Positions 40,309-48,680 are shown, counted from the first letter of the stretch. The stretch: 64,000 bases of DNA from Streptomyces spiroverticillatus (GCA_014650415.1 BMUX01000001.1:831266-895265); one strand, 5' to 3'. Translations and numbers: made by a program. The notes: generated from the sequence alone by a model not told the origin.

Positions 40309-40611
40309 ATGCCCACCTTCGAGGTCCTCCCTCGCTTCGCGAGGGACTTCGCGAAGCTGACCCCCGAGCAAGCCCGCCGGTTCCGCCGCGTGGTCCTGGA
40401 GGAATTCGTCCCCGGCCTGACCGACGGACGATTCCTCCCTGGACTGCGCATCAAGGGGGTCCAGGCAGCCCCGGGCGTGTTCGAGCTGACGTGGGCACCC
40501 GACGGCAGAGCAACGTGGCAGTACGGCGAGGAGAAGATCGCGGGGTCTCCCCACGTCATCTGGCGCCGCATCGGCACCCACGGCATCTTCGTCCCCCCAC
40601 CGGGCCCCTGA
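40309..40611 (+). CDS. RelE/ParE-like toxin partner
   Basis: The 100-residue protein has the RelE-superfamily pattern MPTFEVLPRFARDFAKLTPE, a helix RRFRRVVLEEFVPGL, then LRIKGVQAAPGVFELTWAPDGRATWQY and IWRRIGTHGIF. The fold is predicted beta-alpha-alpha-beta-beta-beta, with Arg-rich C-terminal strands as in mRNA-cleaving RelE toxins. It follows the antitoxin by two bases. AbrB-type antitoxins are usually paired with MazF, VapC or similar toxins, so this partner type is unusual. Target and activity are inferred from fold only. Confidence 0.75.
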   Translation: MPTFEVLPRFARDFAKLTPEQARRFRRVVLEEFVPGLTDGRFLPGLRIKGVQAAPGVFELTWAPDGRATWQYGEEKIAGSPHVIWRRIGTHGIFVPPPGP

Positions 40612-40700
40612 GTTCGCACCGATTTTGCACAGCTTTACGGTGCGGGGTTGCCCGGCAAATCCCTGGCCCCCGGCCCACCCCGTGCGCCACTCTGGCCCGC

Positions 40701-41294
40701 ATGACAGCCGACGACGTGCCCAAGCTCCAGATCCGTGCCCTGCACACGGCCGACACCGTCACCGTGTACCAGGCGTACCGGCCCGAGATCGGACTGCCCG
40801 CAGCCCGGGACGGGAAGTTCCCGTCGAGCTGGAGCCGGGACCGGATGACGTGGATCAAGCCGTCGTTCCTGTGGATGATGTACCGCTGCGGCTGGGCCCG
40901 TAAGGAGGGCCAGGAGGTCGTCCTCGCCGTGGAGATCCGGCGGGAGGGCTTCGACTGGGCGCTGCGCAACGCCGTCCTCTCGCACTACGAGCGCCAGGTG
41001 CACCCCGACAAGGGGGCGTGGAAGCAGCAGCTGAAGGAGTCCCCGGTACGGGCCCAGTGGGACCCGGAGCGGGACGTGCGCCTGCGCCCCCTCCCCTACC
41101 GCTCCCTCCAGCTCGGCCTGAGCGGCGAGGCCGCGCGGCGGTACGCCGACGAGTGGCTCGTCGGCATCCGCAACGTGACCCCGCTGGCCCGGACCATGAG
41201 CGGCAGCGCCGAGACCGCAGCCCTCCTGATGCCCGTGGAGTCCCCGTACCCGATCCCGAAGGGTGCCCGCCTCACTCCCCGCGAGGGCGCATGA
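40701..41294 (+). CDS. DUF4291 protein
   Basis: The 197-residue protein has the DUF4291 hallmarks: LQIRALHTADTVTVYQAYRPEIG, DRMTWIKPSFLWMMYRCGW, KEGQEVVLAVEIRREGFDW, then VRAQWDPERDVRLRPLPYRSLQLGL near the middle. The family has no established function; the conserved Arg, Trp and Tyr residues suggest an enzyme or nucleotide-binding protein. The start at ATG 40701 matches the normal N-terminus of the family. It stands alone after the toxin-antitoxin pair, in an accessory patch of the core region. Confidence 0.88.
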   Translation: MTADDVPKLQIRALHTADTVTVYQAYRPEIGLPAARDGKFPSSWSRDRMTWIKPSFLWMMYRCGWARKEGQEVVLAVEIRREGFDWALRNAVLSHYERQVHPDKGAWKQQLKESPVRAQWDPERDVRLRPLPYRSLQLGLSGEAARRYADEWLVGIRNVTPLARTMSGSAETAALLMPVESPYPIPKGARLTPREGA

Positions 41295-41301
41295 CCTGCG
41301 C

Positions 41302-41553
41302 TCAGTCGGTCATCCAGGCGTGCCACGGGCGGACGATGATCTCCCGGTAGGTGTGGTGGGAGGGGTTGCGGCCCGCGTGCCGCAGGACCCAGGTCTTCGG
41401 CTCCTGGAAGTCCACGTGCGGCTCCGAGCGCTTCTCGCAGACCGCGCACTGCATGGCGTACGTGGTCGGCTCGGCGTCCGGGAGCCGGTCGGGCTCCAGT
41501 ACCCAGCGGACCCAGCGCATGACCGTGCGCACCGGGTGCCCCTCATCCGCCAT
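41302..41553 (-). CDS. DUF7848-like small protein
   Basis: The 83-residue protein contains TTYAMQCAVCEKRSEP with a Cys-x-x-Cys pair, then FQEPKTWVLRHAGRNPSHHTYREII, a histidine-rich end that could complete a metal site. The WVLRHAGRNPSHHTYRE block is diagnostic of a small Streptomyces family (DUF7848) usually encoded with regulators of the type found downstream. It overlaps the frameshifted ATP-binding gene by 11 bases. Function is unknown. Confidence 0.75.
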   Translation of the reverse strand: MADEGHPVRTVMRWVRWVLEPDRLPDAEPTTYAMQCAVCEKRSEPHVDFQEPKTWVLRHAGRNPSHHTYREIIVRPWHAWMTD

Positions 41554-41982
41554 GGGCTTCGCCCCCGCCCGCCCGGCCCGCCCCGCACTCGGCCCAGACC
41601 GCCTTGCCCGGCCCGTTCCGCCCGGCGACGCCCCACCGGTCCGCCATCAGCTCTACGAGCAGCAGCCCGCGCCCCTCGCACGCGTCCGGGGAGGCGGCCC
41701 GGGGGCGGGGCCGTACCGCCGACGCGTCGTGGACCTCCAGGCGGACCCCGGACTCCCGCTCTCCCGCGAGCCGTACGAAACGGGTCTCGATCTCCCGGCC
41801 CCGCACCCGCGCGTGCCGCTGCGCGTTCGTCAGCAGCTCCGAGAGGACGAGGGCCGCGGCCTCCTCGACCGCCGCCATACCCCAACCGGCCAGCGTCTTG
41901 CGGAGTTCCCCGCGCGCCAGCCCCACCGCGCGGGGCCGTAGCCCCACCGCAGCACCACGACTCCGTCGTCCGGTGCGGTCAT
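41543..41982 (-). pseudogene. Frameshifted HATPase (anti-sigma-like ATP-binding) gene
   Basis: The ATG at 41982 overlaps the upstream gene stop as ATGA and starts MTAPDDGVVVLRWGYGPAR, the usual N-terminus of Streptomyces ATP-binding regulators. The rest of the domain, VGLARGELRKTLAGWGMAAV then LVLSELLTNAQRHARVRG and EGRGLLLVELMADRWGV, is in a different frame from about 41926 onward. One missing G near 41926-41930, where GCGCGGTGGGG occurs, restores a single reading frame of about 147 codons. Either the gene is broken or the sequence has a one-base error. Its GTG at 41947 could start a shorter ORF but would lack the N-terminal strand. Confidence 0.75.
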
Positions 41983-42320
41983 CGCGTCACCGCCATGCCG
42001 TGGATCTGCATGACGCGCGGCCCGGCGTCGATGCCGTACGCGGCGAGCCAGAGCGCCCGGCGGCGCTGGCGGCGCAGTCTCGCCTCTGCCTGCTCCGCAA
42101 GCTCGTACGCGATCTGCGCCTGGGTCCGCACCAGGGCCCCGCCCGTGGCCCGCAGGGCGGGGAAGTACCCGGGCTGGAAGTCCACCGCCGTACGGCAGAC
42201 CACCGTTCGGCGGCGGGCGCGGGGAGCAGGGTCCCCCTGCTCGGGCACCGTCCGGTGCCACCCCCTCGCCGGGACCAAGAGCCGCACCAGCAGCTCGCCG
42301 AGTCGGAGGATAAGCTCCAT
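41979..42320 (-). CDS. Small hypothetical protein beside the XRE regulator
   Basis: The 113-residue product has a hydrophobic N-terminal helix MELILRLGELLVRLLVP, a disordered middle, then a positively charged helical part ALVRTQAQIAYELAEQAEARLRR and a short tail GPRVMQIHGMAVTR. I do not recognise a domain. ATG 42320 follows a purine-rich region. It overlaps the ATP-binding gene by 4 bp (ATGA) and is divergent from the XRE regulator, an arrangement common in Streptomyces loci of this type. Confidence 0.6.
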   Translation of the reverse strand: MELILRLGELLVRLLVPARGWHRTVPEQGDPAPRARRRTVVCRTAVDFQPGYFPALRATGGALVRTQAQIAYELAEQAEARLRRQRRRALWLAAYGIDAGPRVMQIHGMAVTR

Positions 42321-42404
42321 CACGCTGACGCTCCTTCGAGGCGTTGGCCGTGCCCCCGGGCCGTTACCGCGGTCGCGGGGGTCCTCTGCTGCGACAGTCA
42401 ACTA

Positions 42405-42440
42405 CCGTGCGCGCACGGGAACTTGCACACCGTTTGCACA
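42405..42440. promoter_or_regulatory. Divergent regulatory region with palindrome and TTGCACA direct repeats
   Basis: The 191-bp space between the leftward small gene and the XRE regulator contains CCGTGCGCGCACGG (42405-42418), a perfect 14-bp palindrome, followed by two direct TTGCACA repeats (42423-42429 and 42434-42440) spaced by 11 bases, one helical turn. A further TTGCACA occurs near 40625, before the DUF4291 gene. These could be operators for the XRE protein, but the exact promoter boxes are not clear. Confidence 0.4.
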
Positions 42441-42511
42441 ACAGCCGTGCGGGCACTCGTCGAGCCTGTGACCATGGACCCAGGTACCGGCCCGCAAGGA
42501 AGTCAGGACCC

Positions 42512-43696
42512 ATGAGCACGAGCACCGAACTCGCCCCTGGCACGAACCTGGCCGCGCTGCGCAAGGCGCACGGACTGTCCCAGGCCCAGTTGGCCAGGCA
42601 GGCGAACGTCTCCCTCTCCCTGCTGTCGAAGATCGAGGTCGGGGACCGGACCCTCACCCCGGCCGTGGCCGCAGCGCTCGGCAAGCCGCTCGGGCTGTCC
42701 ATGGCCGAGGTACTGGGTGCCGCCGCCGTGCAGCCCGACGACGAGCAGAAGTTGTCGGCCCTGCGTTCCGCGATCCGCGACTACGACCTGCCCGCCGCCC
42801 GGGCCGTGGAGGAGGACCGCATGGCGGCAGCGCTCGCGGCGGTCGCGGCGCACCGTGACGCGGCGCAGGTCGACCGGCTGCTGGCCGTGCTCCCCCGGCT
42901 GTTGCGGGACGCCACCACGTACGCGCACCATGCGAACACGGCACAGAGCTGGATGGCCCTGGCCGAGGTCTACAGCACCGTCTACTGGCTGGCCGCCCGG
43001 CACCGGTGGATGGACCTGGCGGAGCTGGCGGTGACGCGCCAGCGGTGGGCGGCCGAGCAGAAGGCCGACCCGCTCGGGCAGGCCATCGCCGCCCGGGACC
43101 GCGCCGGGGCCTACCTGAACGGCGGGGACTTCGAGGGCGGCCTCACCGTCGTCGACCGCGCCGTCGCCGCCGCCCAGCGGAGCCTGTCCGGGCAGCAACG
43201 CGCCTTCGCCGTCGGCATGTTGAACCTGCGCGGCATGACCCTCGCGGGCAGGCTCACCGACAAGAAGGAGGGGCAGCGGGAGGCGGAACGGCACATCGCG
43301 TCCGCCGGCGCTGCCGCCGAGTGGTTCCGTACGGACTGGAACCGGCACAGCATGATCTTCGGCCCGCAGAACACCACCACGCACGTGCTCGCCACCCGCC
43401 TCGACCTGGGCCGTCCGCACGAAGCGCTGGCCGTCGCGGAGGACCTGGACGCCGCCCTGGAGGGCCTGCCTCCCACCCGGGTCGCCCCCAGCCGCATGAA
43501 CCTGGCGCGGGCGCAGCTCGACGTGGGCGACCGTGACGGGGCGCTCGCAAGCCTCGGGGCCGCGTGGGCCGCCGCCCCGCAGATGGCGCGCATCCACCCG
43601 ATGGCCCGGGAGGTGTTCCGGGTGCTGACCTCGCTGCACCGCAGGAGCAACCCGGAGCTGTTGCGGCTGTCGAAGCTGGCCGGAATCCCGCTCTGA
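42512..43696 (+). CDS. XRE-family regulator with TPR-like C-terminal domain
   Basis: The 394-residue protein has an N-terminal helix-turn-helix (NLAALRKAHGLSQAQLARQANVSLSLLSKIE), then about 300 residues of antiparallel helices with repeated Ala-rich patterns, such as MALAEVYSTVYWLAARHRW and DRAGAYLNGGDFEGGL, typical of tetratricopeptide-type ligand or peptide sensing. This architecture is common in Streptomyces transcription factors linked to small DUF proteins and ATP-binding anti-sigma-like genes, as here. ATG 42512 follows CAAGGAAGTC. It may regulate the divergent leftward genes. Ligand and operator are unknown. Confidence 0.85.
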   Translation: MSTSTELAPGTNLAALRKAHGLSQAQLARQANVSLSLLSKIEVGDRTLTPAVAAALGKPLGLSMAEVLGAAAVQPDDEQKLSALRSAIRDYDLPAARAVEEDRMAAALAAVAAHRDAAQVDRLLAVLPRLLRDATTYAHHANTAQSWMALAEVYSTVYWLAARHRWMDLAELAVTRQRWAAEQKADPLGQAIAARDRAGAYLNGGDFEGGLTVVDRAVAAAQRSLSGQQRAFAVGMLNLRGMTLAGRLTDKKEGQREAERHIASAGAAAEWFRTDWNRHSMIFGPQNTTTHVLATRLDLGRPHEALAVAEDLDAALEGLPPTRVAPSRMNLARAQLDVGDRDGALASLGAAWAAAPQMARIHPMAREVFRVLTSLHRRSNPELLRLSKLAGIPL

Positions 43697-43702
43697 CCCG
43701 GG

Positions 43703-44218
43703 TCAGCGGGACTCGTACTCCGCCAGGAGTTCGTGGAAGCGGTCCAGGGACCAGGCGGACCAGTCGTACGGGGTCCCGGCGAGTGCCTGCGTGAGGAACT
43801 CGAAGTGGACGTGCCAGCCGGCCAGGCGGGAGGGGAGGTCGGAGGCGGGCAGGTCGCGGAGTTCGTTGGTGAAGCGGAGGGTGGTGGCGTCGGGGCCGTT
43901 GGGTTCCAGGTGGAAGCGGGTGCGGCCGTTGATGGAGGTGGTGTACTCCGCGACGCGGCCCGGGTCCCAGGCGGTGATGCGGCCGTCCTCCGTGAAGGGG
44001 GAGCCCTCGTACTGCCAGTGGAGGGTAAGGGACGCGCCCAGTTTCGGTTCCCAGGGGTCGGGGAGGGCCAGCCACTGGCTCAGGCCCGCCGGGGTCGCGA
44101 CCGCCGCCCAGACGTGGTCCAGGGGCGACCCCAAGGGCAGTTCGTAACGGAGGAAGCAGGCGTTTCCCGGGCGCGGTTCGGCCGTACCGTACGGGACTGA
44201 AGTCGTGGCAGCGGTCAT
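43703..44218 (-). CDS. SRPBCC/AHSA1-like domain protein
   Basis: The 171-residue protein shows the START-like (SRPBCC) fold: FLRYELPLGSPLDHVWAAVATP at the N-terminus, LSQWLALPDPWEPKLGASLTL, GRITAWDPGRVAEYTTSING, TLRFTNELRDL and a C-terminal helix GWHVHFEFLTQALAGTPYDW. This is the AHSA1-type subfamily with a hydrophobic ligand cavity. The ligand is unknown. It converges with the XRE gene end. Its start is just after the cytochrome c operon terminator. Confidence 0.85.
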   Translation of the reverse strand: MTAATTSVPYGTAEPRPGNACFLRYELPLGSPLDHVWAAVATPAGLSQWLALPDPWEPKLGASLTLHWQYEGSPFTEDGRITAWDPGRVAEYTTSINGRTRFHLEPNGPDATTLRFTNELRDLPASDLPSRLAGWHVHFEFLTQALAGTPYDWSAWSLDRFHELLAEYESR

Positions 44219-44225
44219 GGAAAAC

Positions 44226-44266
44226 AGCCTGGCCCGCTCGCGCGGCGAACGCGAGCGGGCCAGGCT
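44226..44266 (-). terminator. Intrinsic terminator of the cytochrome c maturation operon
   Basis: AGCCTGGCCCGCTCGCG (44226-44242) and its exact complement at 44250-44266 form a 17-bp perfect stem around CGGCGAA. In the direction of the leftward operon the stem is followed by GTTTTCC, a short U-run, so it is a textbook intrinsic terminator 19 bases after the resC stop. It also overlaps the promoter region of the SRPBCC gene. Confidence 0.85.
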
Positions 44267-44284
44267 GGACGGAGCAATCCGGGA

Positions 44285-45448
44285 CTAGACGCCCGCGTAG
44301 GAGTGCTTGCCGGAGAGGAAGATGTTGACCCCGTAGTAGTTCCAGATCCAGGTCGCGAAGGCGAAGAGGGCCAGGTAGGCGGCCTTGCGGCCCTTCCAGC
44401 CGGCCGTCGCGCGGGCATGCAGGTAGCAGGCGTACGCGATCCACGTGACGAAGGACCAGACCTCCTTGGGGTCCCAGCCCCAGAAGCGGCCCCACGCGTC
44501 GCCCGCCCAGATGGCGCCCGCGACGATCGTGAACGTCCAGAGGGGGAAGACGCCCGCGTTGATGCGGTACGAGAACTTGTCGAGGGTCGCCGCCGAGGGG
44601 AGGCGGGAGATCGAGCTGTCCATCACGCGGCGCAGCGGGACGCGGGCGGCGCGGACCGCCATGACGAAGGCGTTGGACTTCGGGAGCGTGGCCAGGTGGG
44701 CCTTGAAGACGTCGGCCGTCTCGCCCAGCTCGGCGCGGACCTCGTAGCGGTCGCGGAGCAGGTAGCCGATGGTGCCGACCGCGCCCACGTAGAAGACGGC
44801 GCCGCAGAAGATGGCCGTCGAGACGTGGATCCAGAGCCAGTAGGAGTCCAGGGCGGGGACGAGCTGGTCGCTGTCGGTGTAGAGCCACTTGGTGGCGATG
44901 CCGAGGTCCAGGAGGACCGTGGTGACCAGGGGGAGGCCGATCCAGCGGACGTTCATCTTCGTCGGGAGCAGGGCCAGGTAGATGCCGACCGCGACCGTGG
45001 AGAAGGTGATCGAGAACTCGTACATGTTGCCCCAGGGGGCGCGCTGTACGGAGAGGGCCCGGGTGGCGACGCCGCCCGCGGCGACCAGGAACGCCAGGAC
45101 GGTCAACGAAATCGCGATGCGGCCGTAGAGGTCGCCCTTCTCGGTGCCGCCCGCGGCGCCCTCGCCGTCCTCCGCGTCGCGCGTGCCCGCGGCGGCGCGG
45201 GTGACGACCTTCGGCTTGTCGAGGACGGCGGTCGAGCCCTTGGACCGTACGGTCACGGCCGGAGCGGCGGCCGGACGGGTCAGCGCCGCGGCCGTGCGGC
45301 CGACCTTGCTGCGGCTGCCGAAGGTCCACTCGGCGATGTGCGCGAGGAAGGCCAGGGTGTAGACGGCCATCGCGGAGTAGATCAGGACGTTGCTGATCTG
45401 CGCGAGATTCTCGTTTGTTTCGGTGACTGCGGCGGCTGCGAGGATCAC
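44285..45448 (-). CDS. ccsB: Cytochrome c biogenesis protein ResC/CcsA
   Basis: The 387-residue membrane protein has about eight helices with the heme-handling WWD motif in GDAWGRFWGWDPKEVWSFVTW near residue 315, plus conserved His in WLWIHVSTA and HARATAGW. With ResB it forms system II cytochrome c synthetase, which exports heme and ligates it to apocytochrome c. Start GTG 45448 has GAAGGAG upstream and overlaps the resB stop by 4 bp. A Gly/Ala/Lys linker near residues 60-110 is characteristic of actinobacterial forms. This is the last gene of the operon. Confidence 0.92.
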   Translation of the reverse strand: MILAAAAVTETNENLAQISNVLIYSAMAVYTLAFLAHIAEWTFGSRSKVGRTAAALTRPAAAPAVTVRSKGSTAVLDKPKVVTRAAAGTRDAEDGEGAAGGTEKGDLYGRIAISLTVLAFLVAAGGVATRALSVQRAPWGNMYEFSITFSTVAVGIYLALLPTKMNVRWIGLPLVTTVLLDLGIATKWLYTDSDQLVPALDSYWLWIHVSTAIFCGAVFYVGAVGTIGYLLRDRYEVRAELGETADVFKAHLATLPKSNAFVMAVRAARVPLRRVMDSSISRLPSAATLDKFSYRINAGVFPLWTFTIVAGAIWAGDAWGRFWGWDPKEVWSFVTWIAYACYLHARATAGWKGRKAAYLALFAFATWIWNYYGVNIFLSGKHSYAGV

Positions 45449-47190
45449 GCGCGCGCTCCTTCGACAGGGGATTCTTCGGCGGGAGGGGGCGTCGCGGTCG
45501 TCGGCGCCTGGGTGTGCAGGGTTTCGGCCAGGGCGGCCAGTTCCTCGGGGAGGCGGTTGGACTCGCTGCGGCCGAGGCCCGCCATCTCGACGAGGGTGGT
45601 GCCGTCGTCGGACCGTACGGCACGGACCCAGATGCGGCGGCGCTGGATGAAGAGCGAGGCGGCGAGGCCCAGGATCGCGGCGATGGCGCCCGCGAGGGCC
45701 CACATGTTGCCGGGCTGCTGGGAGACCTGGAAGGTCGCCCACTCCTTGATGTCCTTCTCGAAGGTGACCGAGCCGGCCCCGTCGGGGAGGGTCATCGTCT
45801 CGCCGGGCAGCAGCATCTTCGCGAAGGGGCTGCCGTCGGGCTTCTTGAACTGGGTCATCTTGCGGGTGTCGAGCTGGTACACGTTCTGCGGCAGACCCGC
45901 GTCGACGCCGAGGCTGCCGTGGTAGCCGGTGAGAGCGAGGGCGGGGTAGTCCAGGCCGGGGTACTTGGAGAACATGCTGCCCTTGCCCGCGCCGCCGAAG
46001 GTCGGGACGAAGACCGCCGTGAAGCCGAGCTGGGTGCGCTTGCCGTCCTTGTCGCGGTAGCCGTCCATCACCTTGATCGCACCGGTGGAGGTGACGTTCG
46101 AGTCGGTGGGGAGGAGGGGCGCGGGGCCCTGGAAGACGACCTTGCCGCGGCCGTCGCGGATGGTCAGCGTCGGGCTGTAGCCGTGGCCGATGAGGTGCAC
46201 CTTGGAGCCGCCGACCGTCAGCGGGGTGTTGACCTCGATGACGCCCTTCTTCGGCTTGCCGTCGGCACCCTCGGAGTACGTGATGTGGGCCTCGTAGATG
46301 CGGGGGGTGCCGCGCTGGGGGCCGGTCCGCTCGTACGTGCCGACGAAGTTGTCCAGGTGGAAGCTGAACGGCTCCAGGTCGTTGTCCTTGTCGAAGAGCG
46401 AGCCGGACTTGAAGTCGTCGTACTGGGTGAGGGTGTTGGAGAAGCCGCTGCCCTCGGTGATCAGCTTGCCGCCCTCGGACTTGAAGAGCTGGCCGGTCGC
46501 GAAGGCCAGCAGGAGGACGATCAGCGCGATGTGGAAGATCAGGTTTCCGGCTTCCCGGAGGTAGCCCTTCTCGGCGGTGACGGCGGTGGAGTCCACGTGC
46601 GCGCGGAACCGCTTCTTCTTCAGCATCGCGAGCGCGAGGGTGCGGACCTCCTCGGGCGAGGAGTCCGTACGCCAGGTCGTGTACGCCGGCATGCGCGTCA
46701 GGCGGCCGGGCGCGCCCGGGGGGCGGCTGCGGAGCTGGCCGACGAACTGCCAGGTGCGCGGGACGATGCAGCCGATGAGGGAGATGAAGAGAAGGATGTA
46801 GATCGCGGAGAACCACACCGAGCTGTAGACGTCGAACAGCTGCACCTTGTCGTAGAGCGGTGCGAGCGTCTCGTGCGCCTTGAAGAAGTCGTCGACCTTC
46901 GTCTGGTCCACGCTGCGCTGCGGGACCAGCGAGCCGGGGATCGAGGCGATCGACAGCATGAACAGGAGGATCAGCGCGACCCGCATCGAGGTCAGCTGCC
47001 GCCAGAACCAGCGGGCCCAGCCGACGATCCCGAAGGACGCGGGGGCGGGAGCGGTGTCCTCCCGGTCGTCCTTGGGGGCCGTGGAGAGCCGGTCGGACGC
47101 GGTCCGCTCGTCGGCCCGGGGGGCCGTCTGCGCGTCGGGCCCGGGGGCCGGACCGTCCGTCTCGACGGCCGGGTCTTCGGTCTTGCTCAT
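45445..47190 (-). CDS. resB: Cytochrome c biogenesis protein ResB/Ccs1
   Basis: The 581-residue membrane protein has the Ccs1/ResB layout: an acidic Pro/Asp-rich cytoplasmic N-terminus, three membrane helices starting at MRVALILLFMLSIASIPGSLVP, a large extracytoplasmic domain (about 225-510) and a final helix LAGAIAAILGLAASLFIQRRRI. It contains NLIFHIALIVLLLAFATGQLF with a conserved His for heme. It joins ResC in the system II cytochrome c synthetase. It is translationally coupled to resC by a GTGA overlap and follows ccdA by three bases. Confidence 0.93.
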   Translation of the reverse strand: MSKTEDPAVETDGPAPGPDAQTAPRADERTASDRLSTAPKDDREDTAPAPASFGIVGWARWFWRQLTSMRVALILLFMLSIASIPGSLVPQRSVDQTKVDDFFKAHETLAPLYDKVQLFDVYSSVWFSAIYILLFISLIGCIVPRTWQFVGQLRSRPPGAPGRLTRMPAYTTWRTDSSPEEVRTLALAMLKKKRFRAHVDSTAVTAEKGYLREAGNLIFHIALIVLLLAFATGQLFKSEGGKLITEGSGFSNTLTQYDDFKSGSLFDKDNDLEPFSFHLDNFVGTYERTGPQRGTPRIYEAHITYSEGADGKPKKGVIEVNTPLTVGGSKVHLIGHGYSPTLTIRDGRGKVVFQGPAPLLPTDSNVTSTGAIKVMDGYRDKDGKRTQLGFTAVFVPTFGGAGKGSMFSKYPGLDYPALALTGYHGSLGVDAGLPQNVYQLDTRKMTQFKKPDGSPFAKMLLPGETMTLPDGAGSVTFEKDIKEWATFQVSQQPGNMWALAGAIAAILGLAASLFIQRRRIWVRAVRSDDGTTLVEMAGLGRSESNRLPEELAALAETLHTQAPTTATPPPAEESPVEGARA

Positions 47191-47193
47191 GGA

Positions 47194-47973
47194 CTAGATC
47201 CCCACCTGGAAGTCTTTGGTCCAGCCTTGCACGACGTTCACGGCGGAGTCCCAGAGGCCCGTGAGGAGCAGGAGGCCGGTCGCGATCATCATGATGCCGC
47301 CGATCCGCATGACCCAGACGTAATGCTTCTTCACCCAGCCGAACGCGCCGAGCGCCTTGCGGAAGGCGACGGCCGCCAGGATGAAGGGCAGGCCCAGGCC
47401 CAGGCAGTAGACGGTCATCAGGACCGTGCCGCGCAGCGGCTCGGCCTGGCCGAACGCCATCGAGCTGATGACGCCGATCGCGGGGCCCAGGCAGGGCGTC
47501 CAGCCGATGCCGAAGAGCAGGCCGAGGACCGGCGCGCCGACCAGCCCGGCGACGGGCTTCTTGTGGAAGCGGAACTCGCGCTGGGTGAGGAAGGGGAAGG
47601 CGCCCATGAAGAACAGGCCCATCAGCACCATGAGGACGCCGAGGACGACGTTCGTGACGTCCTTGTAGTTCAGGAGGGTGCCGCCGATGTAGCCGAAGAG
47701 CGCGCCGCCCGTGATGAACACCGCGCTGAAGCCCAGCACGAAGAGGGACGCTCCGGCGACCATCCGGCCCCGGCGCTGCTCGGCGAGGTCGACGCCGCTC
47801 GTGCCCGTGACGTACGAGAGGTAGCCGGGGACCAGCGGGAGCACGCACGGCGAGAAGAACGAGATCAGTCCGGCGAGGAGCGCGATCGGCAGGGCCAGGA
47901 CCAGCGCACCGGACTGGAGGGTGTCGGTGGCCTCGGCCAGTACGACCACGGGTCCGGTCGGTACGGAGGTCAC
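47194..47973 (-). CDS. ccdA: Thiol:disulfide transporter CcdA
   Basis: The 259-residue protein has six membrane helices. GLISFFSPCVLPLVPGYLSY carries the first active cysteine in helix 1 and LLFGIGWTPCLGPAIGVI the second in helix 4, the redox pair that moves electrons across the membrane to ResA. Start GTG 47973 overlaps the resA stop by 4 bp. The gene order resA-ccdA-resB-resC is the standard actinobacterial cytochrome c maturation operon. Its product keeps apocytochrome c cysteines reduced for heme ligation. Confidence 0.93.
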   Translation of the reverse strand: MTSVPTGPVVVLAEATDTLQSGALVLALPIALLAGLISFFSPCVLPLVPGYLSYVTGTSGVDLAEQRRGRMVAGASLFVLGFSAVFITGGALFGYIGGTLLNYKDVTNVVLGVLMVLMGLFFMGAFPFLTQREFRFHKKPVAGLVGAPVLGLLFGIGWTPCLGPAIGVISSMAFGQAEPLRGTVLMTVYCLGLGLPFILAAVAFRKALGAFGWVKKHYVWVMRIGGIMMIATGLLLLTGLWDSAVNVVQGWTKDFQVGI

Positions 47974-48593
47974 TTCTCGGCCGTCACGGTGTCGATCATC
48001 GAGCGGAGCTTCTTCTCGCTGAGCGCGGCCAGCGAACGCGCGGCGACCCGGCCCTCCTTGTCGATGACGAGGGTGTTGGGGATGCCCTGCGGGTTGAGGC
48101 TGCCCTTGGGGAAGCGCAGCATCAGCTTGCCGTCCGGGTCGAAGAGGCTCGGGTACTCGATGCCCGCGTCCTTCTCGAACTCGATGGCCTGGTTCTTCTG
48201 GGTGTCGCGCGCGTCGATGCCGACGAACTCCACGCCCTGGCTCTTGAGCTCCTTGGCGACCTTCGCGAAGATCGGCGCCTCGGCCCGGCAGGGGGCGCAC
48301 CAGGAGCCCCAGATGTTCAGGACGACGACCTTGCCCTTGTAGGAGGCGAGGTCGAGGTCCTTGTCCTGGAGGGTCTTGCCGTCGATCTTCGGGGCGGGCG
48401 TGCGGTCGGCGACCGGCACGGTGTCGATGCCGCCCTTTCCGGCCACGAAGTTGGTGCCGCCGCCTCCCGACGACGTACCGCCCTCACCGCCGCAGGCCGA
48501 CAGGACGAGGGCTCCGGCTGCCGCTGCCGCCACCGCGAGGGCGGTGCGGGAGGTGCGGGCCGGGCGACGGCGGGGGGCTCGGGCAGGACTCAT
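47970..48593 (-). CDS. resA: Thioredoxin-like lipoprotein ResA/TlpA
   Basis: The 207-residue protein begins with a basic N-terminus and a signal sequence ending in the lipobox LVLSAC, so it is a membrane-anchored extracytoplasmic lipoprotein. The thioredoxin fold carries the redox motif WGSWCAPCRAEAP, and GIPNTLVIDKEGRV is the cis-proline segment. It reduces apocytochrome c disulfides using electrons from CcdA. It heads the cytochrome c maturation operon, with no terminator between it and ccdA. Confidence 0.93.
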   Translation of the reverse strand: MSPARAPRRRPARTSRTALAVAAAAAGALVLSACGGEGGTSSGGGGTNFVAGKGGIDTVPVADRTPAPKIDGKTLQDKDLDLASYKGKVVVLNIWGSWCAPCRAEAPIFAKVAKELKSQGVEFVGIDARDTQKNQAIEFEKDAGIEYPSLFDPDGKLMLRFPKGSLNPQGIPNTLVIDKEGRVAARSLAALSEKKLRSMIDTVTAEK

Positions 48594-48651
48594 GTGAAAA
48601 GTTTCGCATGGCAGTTCCCACGATCTTGCCCGCCCCCCTACGTGCCTGCAA

Positions 48652-48680
48652 AGCCCCTTGTCAAGGGCACATAAGGGGCT
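48652..48680 (-). terminator. Hairpin after the polysaccharide deacetylase gene
   Basis: AGCCCCTT (48652-48659) and AAGGGGCT (48673-48680) pair across a 13-base loop that can itself pair partly (CCTTG with CAAGG). It lies 22 bases downstream of the deacetylase stop and before the resA start region. Confidence 0.5.

Noticed and set aside
45514..48342. 942-codon rightward ORF over the cytochrome c maturation operon
   Set aside because: It is antisense to resA-ccdA-resB, has no recognisable domain and reflects GC-skewed third positions.
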